This document shows positions 11,438-23,690 of a stretch of DNA of 64,000 nt, piece by piece. The stretch's first letter is position 1. Every line of letters begins with the position of its first letter. The DNA is taken from positions 267,840 through 331,839 of the forward strand of contig KN832574.1 of assembly GCA_000827205.1 (NCBI GenBank), in the 5' to 3' direction. The notes under the pieces were generated by a model that was not told the DNA's origin, searched no databases, and was given only the letters and a program-made list of their open reading frames with translations. The stretch comes from Plicaturopsis crispa FD-325 SS-3 (taxonomy: Eukaryota > Basidiomycota > Agaricomycetes > Amylocorticiales > Amylocorticiaceae). A program made the translations under genes and the position numbers.

Positions 11438-13244
11438 GTTAAATCGATGAGCGCGTATACCGGAGGGTGTGTACAGACTCGGTGAGTTGCTAAACCCTCT
11501 TTATATATGCTTTACAGGTGGAAGAGCCTGCCTGTTAGCGCCCATACGTCAGTCGACGATCTGTGGGGCTTCGGCTATTTTGAGCGTACCTCGATTTGAA
11601 GGCTGGCCTAGAGTGGGCTATATTGGTTTTGGCGCTCACGTTGAAGTCAAAATCGTGGTAGGGGCGTGGCTGACTCGAGGCACAAACGCATAATTCACGC
11701 CTTCGATACCCTGCTCACGAAATACTGAGGAATTTGCCGTAGGATCCTGGACTTGAGAGAATGGTCCAGGTCAAGTCCAGGTGACCTACTAGGTCCATAT
11801 CAAACCGACTTGAGGCTAGTAAAATCGACTTTACAGCTGGGTTTCGAGATGGGGCAGACAGGTCTTCTTCGGGCAGTAGTGAGAATGCGGTTGCATACCA
11901 CAAAACATTGTCGAGACTGCTAAAATTGCCAGCGACATGCGAATAATGAGAGAAGGTGAAAGCTTGAGACAGACGAGGCGGCCCGACTCGGCTCATTCCG
12001 CCGAAGCAAAGGGCGCCCGGGTCCGGGTCGGGAGCCGGAAGAAGGTTTGCTACCGCTCCTCATGGCGAACACGAGGCTCGCATACCATCAACTGTGCTTT
12101 TTCATGTCTTGCCAAAACCTGCTTTGACGAAATCCGAGACGGACACGAAAGGCGCTTTGCTCTTGTTCTACAGGCAAGGAAATGATACCGTAAGTTCAAA
12201 GGGCTGGGTTTGGCATGGATCATTCTTTCGTGATCCCAAACCTCCCACCATCCAAAAAGTTCAACGATTCACAAAGTGCTTGATTTTCCTTTATGATGGG
12301 GCGCGCTAGCACGAGCTAGCTAACCAATGGTCAAGACGGAGCCAATGAGAACACCGAGCGTTGCAAAGCGGTCGAATAGTCCGGTTTTGTCGCTTAACAT
12401 ACTTTATGTGAGAGAGGCAACATCATCCGTAGCATGCACTACTGACTATGCAACAATATTTTATACGAGCTCAGCACCTGTTATTCAGTAATGGTTCTAC
12501 TTATCTACACGCGGAAATCATTCCTACCCTCTAGTATCGCGGCACCACATGTACAGGTTTGCCACTTCCTCTCTGCCTTTCCAGCACCTTCTCACTCTTT
12601 AATACGAGTTAGGCCCTTTGCTTTATCGCCGGTCCAGCGTGCCCTTGTAACTCTTACAAATGAGGAAATAAGACATAAAGCCTGCATGGGAAATGGGGGA
12701 ATGCCCGCTTGATGGCAATCTACCCCCTCATCACCGTGGGCACCATCCGTTCCCCGTATGCATGTAAGTGTAAGAGCATTATACAATCTTATGCGAGAAT
12801 ATGCAACTCAAATATACGCTTACAGGTCGTCAGGGTCGGAGCTCGGGCCAGTTGGAAAAAATGTGGACAAATCAGGGTCCACATTCCAAAGCGGGGATCT
12901 CATCCGTCCATTGTTCGACAATGCACAGTGGTCTGGCATCTAAGCGAGCAAGCGAACCGTGGGTCACTATAAAGGCTGGTGGACGATTCTATTCCAGCTC
13001 CCCTCCTCCGACCTCGCACATTGAATCCTGACATCGTCCGTTCAGTGTTCTGTCTGCTTTTCCCCAGCCCTCAAAGGCTAAAGTAAGTCCAGTCCCCTTC
13101 CTCCCATAATATACTACAAATTGTGTACTGATCTACCGCGCCCGCTATGCAGTTATTGGATTATCTCTGCTGTCTCTCAGCCGCTCACCCTCGTAACTAC
13201 CACTCCCTTGCTCAAATCGCGACACCTCACCCGTACCCGCCGAC
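11438..13244. other. long intergenic stretch
   Basis: About 1.8 kb with no supported gene. A palindrome-like CCATTGTTCGACAATG occurs at about 12908-12923. The last 250 bp are pyrimidine-rich and probably hold the promoter and leader of the next gene. Confidence 0.45.
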
Positions 13245-14700
13245 ATGCCGTCTTCCTCCTCTACCTGCGACACCCCACCCCGCCCTCGGATCAGCGAGTA
13301 CACGGGGAAGATGACGATCGAGAAATTCCTCGAGTTTGCGCAGCTGCCGGAGGACCGCCGCCGTACGGTCGTGAAAGGCCCGCCCCCGAAGGACTACACG
13401 TTGAGGCGCGCGAAGCATGACCCTGCAGTCAGTGAGTACATCTCTATCCATCCTCCGTCGGCGCTGCAGGACCGTGCTGATTTGATTCTACGAAACAGAT
13501 AGGATTGACTATCTTCACTCCCCGGCTTCCCGCGCCAGTCACCGCGCTCTATTCGGGGACCTGCAGCAGCTCGCGGAGGCGTATACGCGCGCGCAGGTAG
13601 TATGGGCGGCGAACCCGGTGCGTCTTTTGTATCTCCCCCACCTTGCGGTCCCGCAATACTGACTACCCTTACGGACTCCAGACGCTCAAGCCCAATGCCG
13701 CGCAGAAGGGTGTGAGAGGGCATTTGCTCGGGGTCAGGCATCACCCCGCCCTGCCTGTCGAGGCAAAAGTGCGTTCACTATCTACTCTATATCCGTCTCT
13801 GGCACTAACGCCCGTCGCAGCCCGCGCCCGAGGCAGAACCGATGCCGCGCAAGAAACCCTGGCTCCGCTACATTCCCAAAATCCCCCGCCCCATCAAAAT
13901 CTACACCCTCCACTCCCTCGCCAAATTCATCTACAGCCAGAAGAAACTCGCGATGCCGAAATTCGCTTCGAAAGCGCTGCGCCGGTCTTCCACGGTTAGC
14001 AGCTCCAAGACGGCCGTCTCGGTGAAGAGCAAAGACACCGATGCGACGGCAGTCGAGCCTCCTGGGCGTCGGCCTAGCATCACCCGGAGTGCGCGCGCGA
14101 GACTGGAGACGGTCGCGGAGGAAGCTGAACCCGCTGCTGTACGTGCACATCGTCTCGTCTCCCCTTGCCTCCAACAAAACTGACGCACATCCTCCCTAGC
14201 CCTCCATCGGCTGGGTCCCCTCGCAGATGCGCCCGCGCCGCCACTCCGACGGCAGCGTGAAGCCGCGCAAGACATTCAACACTCTGCCGTTCAAACTCGA
14301 CGGGCACTTGGAACGCGTCCCGCCTCTGCGGAAATACGATACTCCGTACGACCGGTACAGGGCGTCTGCCGCGTGTCGCGCCTTCATGCTTTCGCCGCAA
14401 CGCGCTCTCCTCCTGGAACCAGTGCCCTCGTATAGACGGGGGCCTCTCATCTTCGACGTCGACACTGCCGAGGACGACGACAGTGTCTCCGCCGACCCTC
14501 CCAAAATCGAAGACGACGAATCTGACTACGAACGGCAAGGTTTTGTTGGAAGGTTGTGTTCCCGAATCAAATCAGATCTTATTGTGCTCACTCTTTTTCT
14601 TGGTATCTGCTTCTTAGGAGCGACCATCATGGCCGCTCTGCTCGTTTTCATCATTCTCGCCGCCGTTGCGAATTTATTCTTGGGCAAGTCGGAACGTTAG
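13245..14700 (+). CDS. unrecognised 403-residue protein with C-terminal transmembrane helix
   Basis: Exons are 13245-13431, 13499-13617, 13682-13768, 13821-14138 and 14200-14700, all GT-AG with frame maintained. The N-terminal part (TGKMTIEKFLEFAQLPEDRR and the following exons) is mixed and probably folded. The middle is basic and Ser-rich (KALRRSSTVSSSKTAVS). Near the end an acidic segment (DTAEDDDSVSADPPK) precedes two adjoining hydrophobic stretches in the last 45 residues, so it may be tail-anchored. I cannot name a family. Conserved-looking splicing and good codon composition support a real gene. Confidence 0.7.
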
Positions 14701-15062
14701 GTGCCCGTCTTTCTTCTTCCAGTACTTTGTTCGACGTTAGGTCGACCTTGGTGCATTTTGATTATTTACATGTAACGTCGAAAATATCAAAAAATCAAGG
14801 AAAAAATGATTATTCTTCATTATGATCGCGTTGCGATTTTGTTATGACTCGGGCCCTCATCCTGTCAGATTTTCGTGTCTTCCTCGGCTGAGGCGACGCG
14901 TCGTCATCACGTGAACATTTTCTGTGAGAGTGTGACCGGCTGAGGTCTCGCAAGTCGCAACGGCGCCGCGGCATCCGACTCAAACTAATTTCTCTCCTGG
15001 TTATATCTCTCGAGGACGCCGTGGCATTACTATCTACATACCATCGCTCGCATAACTAGACT

Positions 15063-15949
15063 ATGTCAAGCGAGCCGTCTGAAACCGCCGCAAGTACTTC
15101 TCGTGGGAGGGGTCGCGGCCGTGGCAAATCCCGTGGTGGTCTCGGGAAATATCTGCGTGCCAGAGGACGCGGACGCGGTCTTGGTCGTCCTGCAGAGTTT
15201 GGGAAGCGCCTTGTACTCGAAGACGAGGAAGAGGACGAACTAGACCCAGAATCCGAGGAAGCCAAAGAATTTGGGGCGAAATATTCGAGGAGGCAGCTGG
15301 GAACGAATGCAGATCGATACAAGGAGCCAGAGCCAGAGCTGAACTCGGACGGTACGAGCGCCTGCATTATTCCTTGGTAAACGAAACTGAACGCATAGCA
15401 ACTGCAGGTGAAGTGGAACAGGAACCCGAGGTTGATCTGTCGTCTTTCCTCGAACGACAGCGATTGTCACCCGGACCGTCTACCAGCCCACCACCGCTAG
15501 ATGACGACGACATCGATACTAGTCTTGCACATTTGGCAACCCGTACAAATCCTGCATTCAAATCCGAGAGTCGGAAGGGTCGGGTTACGCAGATCGAATG
15601 GGACGAGGAGCTGGAGAAGCTCAGTCGTGAAAAGGCAGCGGCAGATGCCACGCGAGGTAATCATGATCCCTTCGCACTGTGGATTTTCTTCATCTGATAT
15701 CTATGGCATGACTAGATTTGAAAACGCGATTTCGCGCAAAGAGCGAGAAAATTCGCAACAAACCGCTCGTCCAAGGCCAAGGAAGCGACCGCGATCGAAA
15801 AACTGGCAAGTACTTGATGAACAAATGAAGCTTAGACAGTTTTAACGTTCTCTGCAGGGTGTGTGGAGGCACCTCCATTACCAAACTCGGCGCCCCAGAA
15901 AGAACCGAAGGACGAGCTGCAAGATTTTCTCGACGATTTGCTCAATTAA
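15063..15949 (+). CDS. unrecognised RG-rich nuclear-type protein
   Basis: The model has about 239 residues: exons 15063-15351, 15408-15656 (an in-frame alternative acceptor gives 15399), 15716-15805 and 15858-15949. The N-terminus is an Arg/Gly-rich tract (RGRGRGRGKSRGG), then an acidic segment, then WDEELEKLSREKAA, RDLKTRFRAKSEKIRNKP and a conserved-looking acidic end DELQDFLDDLLN. RG tracts often bind RNA or are methylated; that is a general property, not evidence of function here. The third intron requires a GCAAGT donor at 15806 to join the last two exons in frame. Family not identified. Confidence 0.65.
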
Positions 15950-16226
15950 TCCGTGTTGCGACACAGCTCGCGCCGCCACCAACTACTGGGAGAATCATCG
16001 CCGAAAAACCCTCTGCTCGAGGTCACCCGCTGTCAACTTTGGCCAAAACAGTTTCATGCGTTTCCGTCCTCGATGTCTCTTACCTGGCTCCCACCGACGA
16101 CCGGACGTCTCGCACGAGCTATCTCCAGTAAGGTACATTCTCATAAATAACAATGCGCACACGGATATACAACAACATGAAAAAGGCCATACAACAACAT
16201 GAAAAAGGCCATACAACAACAGCAAC

Positions 16227-17544
16227 TTACAGCGTTTTCGCCCACTCGCCCACTTTCTTCCACGCCCGCGTCCTCTCCGGCTCGAACGGCAGACCCACGA
16301 AATCATGCGTTCCCCCAAACTCCTCAATCCAGGTCACATTACCCTCCCCGATATCCGCCACAATACGCTCGCGCAGCGTCTGAAACGCATCCATCATAAT
16401 CTCCCCCTCGCCCACCACAACGCACGTCCTCGGGAACTTCTCGTATATCCCGTCCGGCTTGCTGATCCGCAGCGACGACGGCGATATCCACGCGTTCGTA
16501 TACACATCGTCCGGCGGGAGCTTCCCAAGCAGCCCCCGCGCCGAATACCCCCTGAAGAACGGCTCCACGTAGTCGCTCTTCTGATTCCGCACCCACGACG
16601 AGTCCGGGCCGTCGCCGTGCGTCAGCAGCCACTCGCCCGCGGGGGACACGAGCAGGGCCGCGCCCGGCGTGGGCAGCGCGGGAGAGGTGGACGCGACGAG
16701 GTACCGCGTGAGCGCGATGGTGAGGTTGGCGCCGGCGGAGTCGCCGCCGATGATGATGTTGGCGGGCTCGAAGCCGAGCGTGTTGAGGAGGTAGCGGTAC
16801 CCGGCGAGCGCGTCGATGAGCTGCGCGGGGAAGGCGTTGGCGGGCTGGAAGGGCTCGGCGGACGTCAGGCGGTAGTCGACCGCGAAGACGCGCTTGATGA
16901 GGGAGTCTGAATTGTCTATGATCCCGTTACACATGAGCGGGCACATCTTGTCTGTGGGTCTCGCGGAAAGCAGCTGCGGACACGTTGTTAGTGGTAATGT
17001 TCCCCCATTTCTGGACTGCAGAACGTAGAACTTACGACGTATCCCCCGCCTGTGTACGTTACATTTACGATTAGCAGGACAAATGCGGGTGCACGGACGA
17101 CATACCGTGGAGCCACAGCACGACCTTCTCACCAGGGTTCGCCTTCTGGCCGACCGCACCCTTCTCGCCTCGCGCACCATACCAATACCCAGATATCCTT
17201 GCGGGCACGACCTCGTTCAGTTTCGCGATATCGCGCACCTCGCCCCAGAGAAGCTCGTCCGGGATGGGCTCGAGCCACACGAACCCCGTCTTGTCCGCCG
17301 TGGCTGCGGCTTTTTCATTGTCCTCGGGCACGGGCAGCGCCGTCTGGTGCAGCGCGTCGATGACCGTGTATATGATGCGCACGCGGATGTGGCGGACGAT
17401 CCCCCACGTGGGGCGCGGCCGCCACGAGGGGCGCAGTGCTGTAATCGCCCAATACGGGATACGCACGACGAGAGAAAGCCCGGTGTAGAGGAGGAATATG
17501 ACACGCAGGGGCCAGGGGCGGTAGGTGAATGTCGTCGCCGTCAT
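16227..17544 (-). CDS. alpha/beta hydrolase of the hormone-sensitive-lipase type
   Basis: The protein has 399 residues from exons 17544-17106, 17049-17036 and 16973-16227. The second exon is only 14 nt long and completes the oxyanion motif HGGGYV (146-151). Other landmarks are the nucleophile elbow GDSAG with Ser230, Asp346 in GEGEIMMD, and His374 in GGTHDF, so the catalytic triad is complete. A hydrophobic N-terminal segment (about 12-30) may anchor it to a membrane. Relatives hydrolyse carboxyl esters, lactones or sterol esters; the substrate here is unknown. Confidence 0.88.
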
Positions 17545-19130
17545 TTTTTGGGGGTGGGGGGTATAATACAAGCGGCGGCGGGGTGTGCTGCTAGCTATGG
17601 AAAGGTGTGTATCATATACTCTTGCGGGCGTTACTCAGACTCATGGTTCGATCCTCCGTCTAGAAGACATCCGTGGGATGTGATCTTTGGGGTGAGATGG
17701 GCACCACGAGAAGCACCCTGCTATTTTGTGGCACCGGGCGCTACACTCGTACCACATCTGTTCGACAGGCAGAAGTCCTGCCCATGGGAAGAAGTTGGTT
17801 GGTGCTGTTTGAAGGGTATGATCATTTGTTTGGATGCCTGAGCAGAAATCGATGGATTGAGCAAGGCGGTTCCGAGGTCGCGTTAATCGGGGCGAGGCAC
17901 TTGATTTGTCTTCCGATAAGAAGGTGGGCGTTCAAGTACTCGCTTATGCCCACTCGCAGGCGTTTGTTTACGCGCTCGTAAGACTTACACTGAGAGTAGG
18001 GGCATCTGGACGGATGCCCATCCTCCGCTGATGTGATGTGATGCCGGGAAGATTTCATTATGATTTGTATGGGGCATAACCGTCGACAGACAGCTCACAT
18101 CCCGCGGGCCATAGTGAAGCTAGTGGACGCTAGCCAACCATTCAATATATAACATGCTCGTAAGATACACGTAGCGCACCATGAGGCAAATGCCTCGCTG
18201 CGAAGCTCCCTTGCACCTCATAAGTACATCTTCGGTATAGCTCATAGTCAGACGACCCACGTAGTCCCCCGCTCACAGCGGGCCGTGAGAAGGATGCACC
18301 AATAATACGACTGCGTGTTTGTCGAGGCCAGCGAGAGAATGATTGATGATTCCCTCCATCTGAATCTGACGCAAAGCGAACAGAATCTGGAACGATGCCG
18401 ACTTACAGGAGGCCGAGTGTACCCGAGGGTGGGTAGATTGGCAGCCTGAGTACCCCCCGCCCTCGATCAATGTTCGGAATGGTCTGGATTCCCGACGTTA
18501 CTCCCGGTCCCTCGGCGAGCGTGTCAGAGGCCGACCATGTGTGAGTCCTCAGTCAGCGCGCTGAACGATCGGCTTGTGGGATATTGCCGGTTGAGCATAG
18601 CAGATGGGAGTGAATGAAGACAGAGGAGACACTCACAGCGAGTGGGATGCGCCCCTGCTGAACATGCACAAGCGCACATGGCTGAAACAGAGTGGCTTTT
18701 GGGAAAAGGGCCCCAATTTTCTGTTTTATCTGAAAAAACAACGACGAGCGTGTATCCTGTATCCTGGACACTGGATAACGAAATAGATATTGAGCACGCC
18801 GCCGGCACGTTCGAATGCTACATAGTATGATTGCAAAGACTCACCGAACAATCCGAGTAGTGATTATGTTGAGCTTGAAGAGTGGCACCGGGAGCCAAAT
18901 AGATGGCAGAGACGGTAGCTGGTGGTCAATATGTTCGGGCTCCGAGGGGCAGTACCGGCGTCAGAGTGGCAAGCGTGCACACGGTTGTAAGCGCACTCAG
19001 TACAGTATATCGGGGCGCTAAGGCGTCATCCAATATGATAGCTCGTGGGTAGGCGCGTCGAATCTCGCAGTGTAGGCTTCACCCGCAATCCAAGGGCGCT
19101 CACTGTTGGATATGCTGGTGCAAGCCAGAA
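17545..19130. other. gene-poor stretch
   Basis: No supported gene. A TTCGATCC heptamer near 17646 resembles a tRNA T-loop, but no matching stems were found. Confidence 0.5.
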
Positions 19131-19801
19131 TAAAGTTGCCGTTGTTCGGTTCTGAACCCAGTGAACCGGGTTCGGACCCCGAACTGGACTTGGGTCCGGT
19201 CCACCGTGGTTAGGTCCGCGCAAGGTTCAGTGGCGGTTAGGTTCGAGTTCAGCAGCCTGAAGCCATATCCGAACCGCCGTTGAACCTGTTCGGACCTGGA
19301 CCGAACCGTGAACCGTAGAGGGATATATGTGTAATACCCAGGCAAAAAATCTGACCAGTTGAGGACTGCCTTGTATATTTTTCGTAGTGGTGAACTTATG
19401 TTATCAGAAAAAGCATTGTTTGGGCAAACTTTCGAGCTGAAATTGTTGGTGGCGCCAGATGTGGCGCACATCTCGCACATTCGGACCTTTTATAGTCGCT
19501 TTTCCTGCCTATTCTGTGGCCTAAATGCAAGAACAATATTTTCAACATGATTTCAGCAAACATTTAGTGCCTTGGGTGCTCTACAATCTTCGTCGTGAAA
19601 GTAGGTGCAATAATCAGATTTTTGGGCCCATTTCCGGTTCGAACCCAGTCCGGACCTGGACCGGACCACTTTGGACCGGACCACCACCGAACCTTGGGTC
19701 AGGTTCGGGTCCACACCAAAGGCGAAATTTTTCATCGGTTCGGGTCCGAGTTCACTGGAAAAGTGCCCGAACCGGACCTGAACCGGACAACGGCAACTTT
19801 A
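19131..19801. mobile_element. non-autonomous hAT-like DNA transposon, 671 bp
   Basis: The ends form imperfect terminal inverted repeats starting TAAAGTTGCCGTTGT, with one mismatch in the first 18 bases. The element is flanked by a perfect 8-bp direct repeat AGCCAGAA (19123-19130 and 19802-19809). Eight-base target duplications and a TAAAG-type terminus fit the hAT superfamily. Both subterminal regions are packed with GGTTCGG/GGTCCGG motifs in both orientations. No transposase is encoded, so it would depend on an autonomous relative elsewhere. Confidence 0.75.
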
Positions 19802-19809
19802 AGCCAGAA

Positions 19810-20518
19810 TATTCTGGTGTACGCTCGGTATTACCGTATTAGGAAGGTGCTGAGTAAGCAGGAGCGCCGGACTATTGGAGAGGATTCTAGATAATTTTCG
19901 TTGTAGTATATATACAGCTTGTACAGTACGAGAGCGCCTTATGCGCTTGCCCTCCGAAGGCCTAACAGCCAATATACAACAACTTAATTCCCATACTCAC
20001 GTCACTGCGGAAAGAGCTACACGGGGATAATGGCCCTTTCATGGTAAACACCGTCTTGAAGAGGACAAATGACACGGTGTATCTGTAGGACGTTATTTAG
20101 ACAAAATCGAGGGATAGCCGAAGAGAGTACATAACGCACGCTCAAGGACCAGGCTCGAATATCCTCGCCTGACATGTCGAAGGAGTTGTTTCGCAGGCTG
20201 CTAAACAAGGCTAGCTCAACGAGGGAATCACAGCAGTGGATTCGAGATACTATCGCCTCTCATGTAGCCCGGTATATCTTGGGGGAAGCCTCGGTATTGA
20301 TTTCAAACATAGAAGACTGAGTACATGCATTAGAGTTTGATACTGGGCAAACGCATGTAGATCAGTGGGGGTGTTTCAGCCTGAGCTCTGGGACTTGATA
20401 GACGTACCACGGTACATTAATGCTGACCAGCGATGTTATGATAGAACGAACAGCAAAACATGGGGGGAGGTCGAAGGTGTTATATTCTTACAGAAACTGT
20501 AAGAGCGAGAAACAATAA
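19810..20518. other. gene-poor stretch between two transposable elements
   Basis: Nothing beyond short unsupported frames was found. Confidence 0.45.
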
Positions 20519-20688
20519 GGCCCCTTTCGGATGCATGGTTAGATTGGCCGGGTTTGTCAAAAAGTCGGGTTTGCCTGCCAAAAAAGTGGCATATTTTAAA
20601 CCCGGGCTCCGGATTCCTCATATTTCTGGCGGGGCAAACCCGACTTTTACGCAAACCAGGGCATCGCCCCATGCATCCGAAAGGGGCC
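20519..20688. mobile_element. Harbinger-like MITE, 170 bp
   Basis: The ends are a perfect 20-bp inverted repeat (GGCCCCTTTCGGATGCATGG) and the element is flanked by TAA on both sides (20516-20518 and 20689-20691). A 3-bp TWA/TAA duplication and G/C-rich termini are characteristic of PIF/Harbinger elements. No coding capacity. It sits just past the stop of the 20.7 kb membrane protein gene. Confidence 0.75.
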
Positions 20689-20723
20689 TAAATATAACGC
20701 AACGCGAAGATTCTAGCCGCGAT

Positions 20724-22201
20724 TCAGACGTCCGAGTGGCTGGACATCTTGCGGCCGGGCTTGAGGTCGTTAAGAGAATAGCCATCCTCCCCGCCGTCTG
20801 TGACGATGTCGTGTATGACGTTCACCTCGACGCCGCGAGAGGACGCTACATTGATCGCCGGGCGGTAGTCGCTGTTATCCATGCGTGCGGTCTTTCCACC
20901 CCCCGCCTGCCTAGGCAGCCCATGCGTGAGCCCGAGTCCCACTCGGACGACGATCAGCAGCGGCGTCGTTGCCTAAGTATCACACTATCAGCCTCGAGTC
21001 CAAGCACAAGCACACAAGGAAAACATCGCGCACCGCCAACTGAGTCGCGACGTCGATGAACGACAACGCCACAGCCGTGTCGCTGCAATACAGCACCAGT
21101 ATCACGATCGTCGCCGTCGTGAACAGCGCGCCCGACTCGATGACGGTGAATATCGCTGAATCGTACTTATTCGGCGGTCGAGGCAGGTGCGAGGACATGG
21201 CGCGCGCGACGCTGCGGCCCATGTACCACAGCCGCCCGGCGATGGCGAGGGTGATGCCGACGTTGATGGCGAGGTCGAGGCTCCAGCCCGCGAAGGCGGA
21301 GCTGCGCACGGCGGTGGAGGTGATGTCCGCGCCGGGCCGGGAGAGCTGGAAGGCGGAGAAGAGGGCGGATCCTAGATGGGTGTGTGTGAGATGTGGGTGG
21401 GGGAGGGAAGAGGGGGGCGGTACCTATTTGGGCGTTTACGATGACTAGCTGGATGTTGTTCTGTTCAGTGTTGCGGACAGTTTTGAGCTAGTCATGGCAC
21501 GAACCGGTAGAAGACACAGTTTCCAGTTCCTCCCATATACCACGTACATACGCCAGGTCTATATACCGACTCGTGTAAGGAACGTCGCTTCAAAGCGGAA
21601 GAAGACGCACAAGAATACAATCTTGGATCCAGCCCTTTTAGACGCGGGATCAGGCATTGCCAGTCAACATAAAAGCAAGACGTTCAACTCACAATGATCA
21701 CGTATATATATGTTTTCGTCACTTCCGCAGGATTGGTGTTAACCGTCCAGTACAAGATGGATCCTTGCGGCTCGCCAAGCTTGGGGATATCGACGAAGGC
21801 TTCGACTAGTTGTTTTAGGGAGATGCTGATATGGGCTGTGGCGAGGACCAGCAGGAGGGTGGATGTTGCGCCGAGTACCCTGTGTATATAATGTTTGTTG
21901 AGAAATGTAGGTGTATGATTATAGCGATCGAGAATGTACCATGAAGAGCGATGAGCTCTGCCTCGCTTCAAGACGAATAGACATACACTGTATAGTACAA
22001 GGCTGGATATCAAACAGGTCTCAGCGGTGAGTGCATGGACCAGGTCATAGTAGCCCATACTTTATTCCTGTGGAGAGTCCACTTATCAACATCCATGGCG
22101 GTGAAGTTTTAGGACGACTTACCGAACAACACGGTTCCCGTCCAAATAGAAATAATATTTATCTTGTCCAACGGCGGCAAGGTAGCGGGACTCGACGCCA
22201 T
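20724..22201 (-). CDS. multi-pass membrane protein, basidiomycete family (intact copy A)
   Basis: The protein has 341 residues from nine exons: 22201-22123, 22067-22061, 22002-21940, 21879-21693, 21634-21611, 21558-21505, 21448-21424, 21371-21034 and 20972-20724. The second exon is 7 nt (GAATAAA) and restores the motif FGINLVLYSVCLFVL. Hydrophobic segments suggest about seven membrane spans, followed by a hydrophilic tail. Landmarks include GATSTLLLVLATAHI, TWRMYVVYGRNWK and GWSLDLAINVGITLAI. This resembles mushroom-expanded seven-span proteins of unknown function. The paralogue at 23.7-25.2 kb has identical exon lengths except in exons 4, 8 and 9, which supports the model. No known ligand or enzyme motif was seen. 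Confidence 0.78.
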
Positions 22202-23690
22202 CGAGGGATATGCAGGCCTACGAGCGGAAGGATGGATCGGCTAAGTATCCGGATTCTAATCGATCCCTGTAGCACCATAAGTATGTCACAGCACACGAGC
22301 GTCAAAAAAAACTATCGCACCTACATTGAGGAGGAGCAGGCCAGTACAGGGGACCGCGTATGAATCAGGGTTCTCAGACTCCGACTTCTGCGGCAGGGCA
22401 TGAAAGGGCGTGGGGTGTGAGATTTCGGAAGTGGGCGTAAGAGGGTGGGTGAACTCTATTTCTGAGCTGCTCCTGGACAGCAGAAGAAGAAGAAGGGTGA
22501 CATGTGTTGGCAGAATGAGATGGGGTACGCTCTTCTTTGCGCCACATAACACGGATATGATTGACAGAGGCGAAGGAGACTGGAGATATCGATCATTCAT
22601 TAGTGCAGTTTCGGACATAGGAGTCCACGCTTGGGCGTTAGAGCGATGAGGGGCTACTCACTACCGTTCCTCGTGTAAGTATCGGGTCCCGAAATGTAAA
22701 AAGGCAACAGGAATTGGAGAAGCCACGTACTCAGATGTGAGAGAGTGAGGGGTCTATAGCTGCAGACTTGGAGCTTGGCAGTCTGGGGTACACCGATTGA
22801 AGGTTGGTGCGTCTTATGTGCGATGCACGACATTTAGTAGCGCCTTCAGCCATCTCAGTTCGTCGTATCGCGGCGATTGGTGGCACGCAGTGTACGGCAA
22901 GTCTAGTATTGAATGATTCAGCGATCAGTAGTCATTTTAATCCAGAGAACCCAGGAGCTGTACCAATATCTCAGTGAGCCAGTCACCGTCCAAACTTCCA
23001 GTAATAAAACGAGGACGTCTCAGGAGTCGGGCGCGGTGACCGGTGACCGGTGACCCGCGTTTCTTTCCATTCGTGAGATAAATCGTGAAGTGCACGACCA
23101 ACTTAGGACCAACTGGTCTGCTGACCACTGTGTATCCGCCATTCTTCGATACATGCCTAGGTGTAAAATTACATGCTATATCTGGCCATGCTGCTACCGT
23201 GCTGACCTTCAGAACATGCGCTGTGACAAAAGTGGGACGAGCGTACCGTTCTTCTCTGCGCGCTTTTGATCAAGCACCTCCCGACATATTCACCGATATT
23301 CTGAAGCCACAGTATGCTTGGGTACTAGGTATAGTGGTAGTAGTACTACTAGGAGTATTAGGGGAAACGGCGGCAACACGAAAGCAAACGAGACGGCACC
23401 ACGTGAATACTATAGAAAGGCGCGTGCACCGAGACGCGTACATATAATTGAACGATTCACGCGCACCTTGGTTCCAGACCTGAGTATACGTAGGAAGTTG
23501 TGATTGAGCAAACCAAATGCACCGCCTTGCGTGCACCATGAAATGCTGGCCCGGTATGGCAGGGTTCTCATAACAATAAATATATGCGAAAAACGATACA
23601 TGCACCTCCCTCCTCCCCTCGCACTGTAAACCGTACATGATTACCAATACAGGCCACTACATCGAGTCATCCGATGTCTAGAACGCCTCC
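22202..23690. other. intergenic stretch
   Basis: No supported gene. A triplicated GGTGACC-type motif occurs at about 23034-23055. Confidence 0.45.

Noticed and set aside
12908-12923. CCATTGTTCGACAATG palindrome as a mating-type regulatory site
   Set aside because: No pheromone or receptor gene lies nearby; it is about 320 bp upstream of an unrelated gene, so chance occurrence is likely.
17630-17670. tRNA-like TTCGATCC box
   Set aside because: The flanking bases do not form a T-stem, and no acceptor, D or anticodon arms could be drawn.
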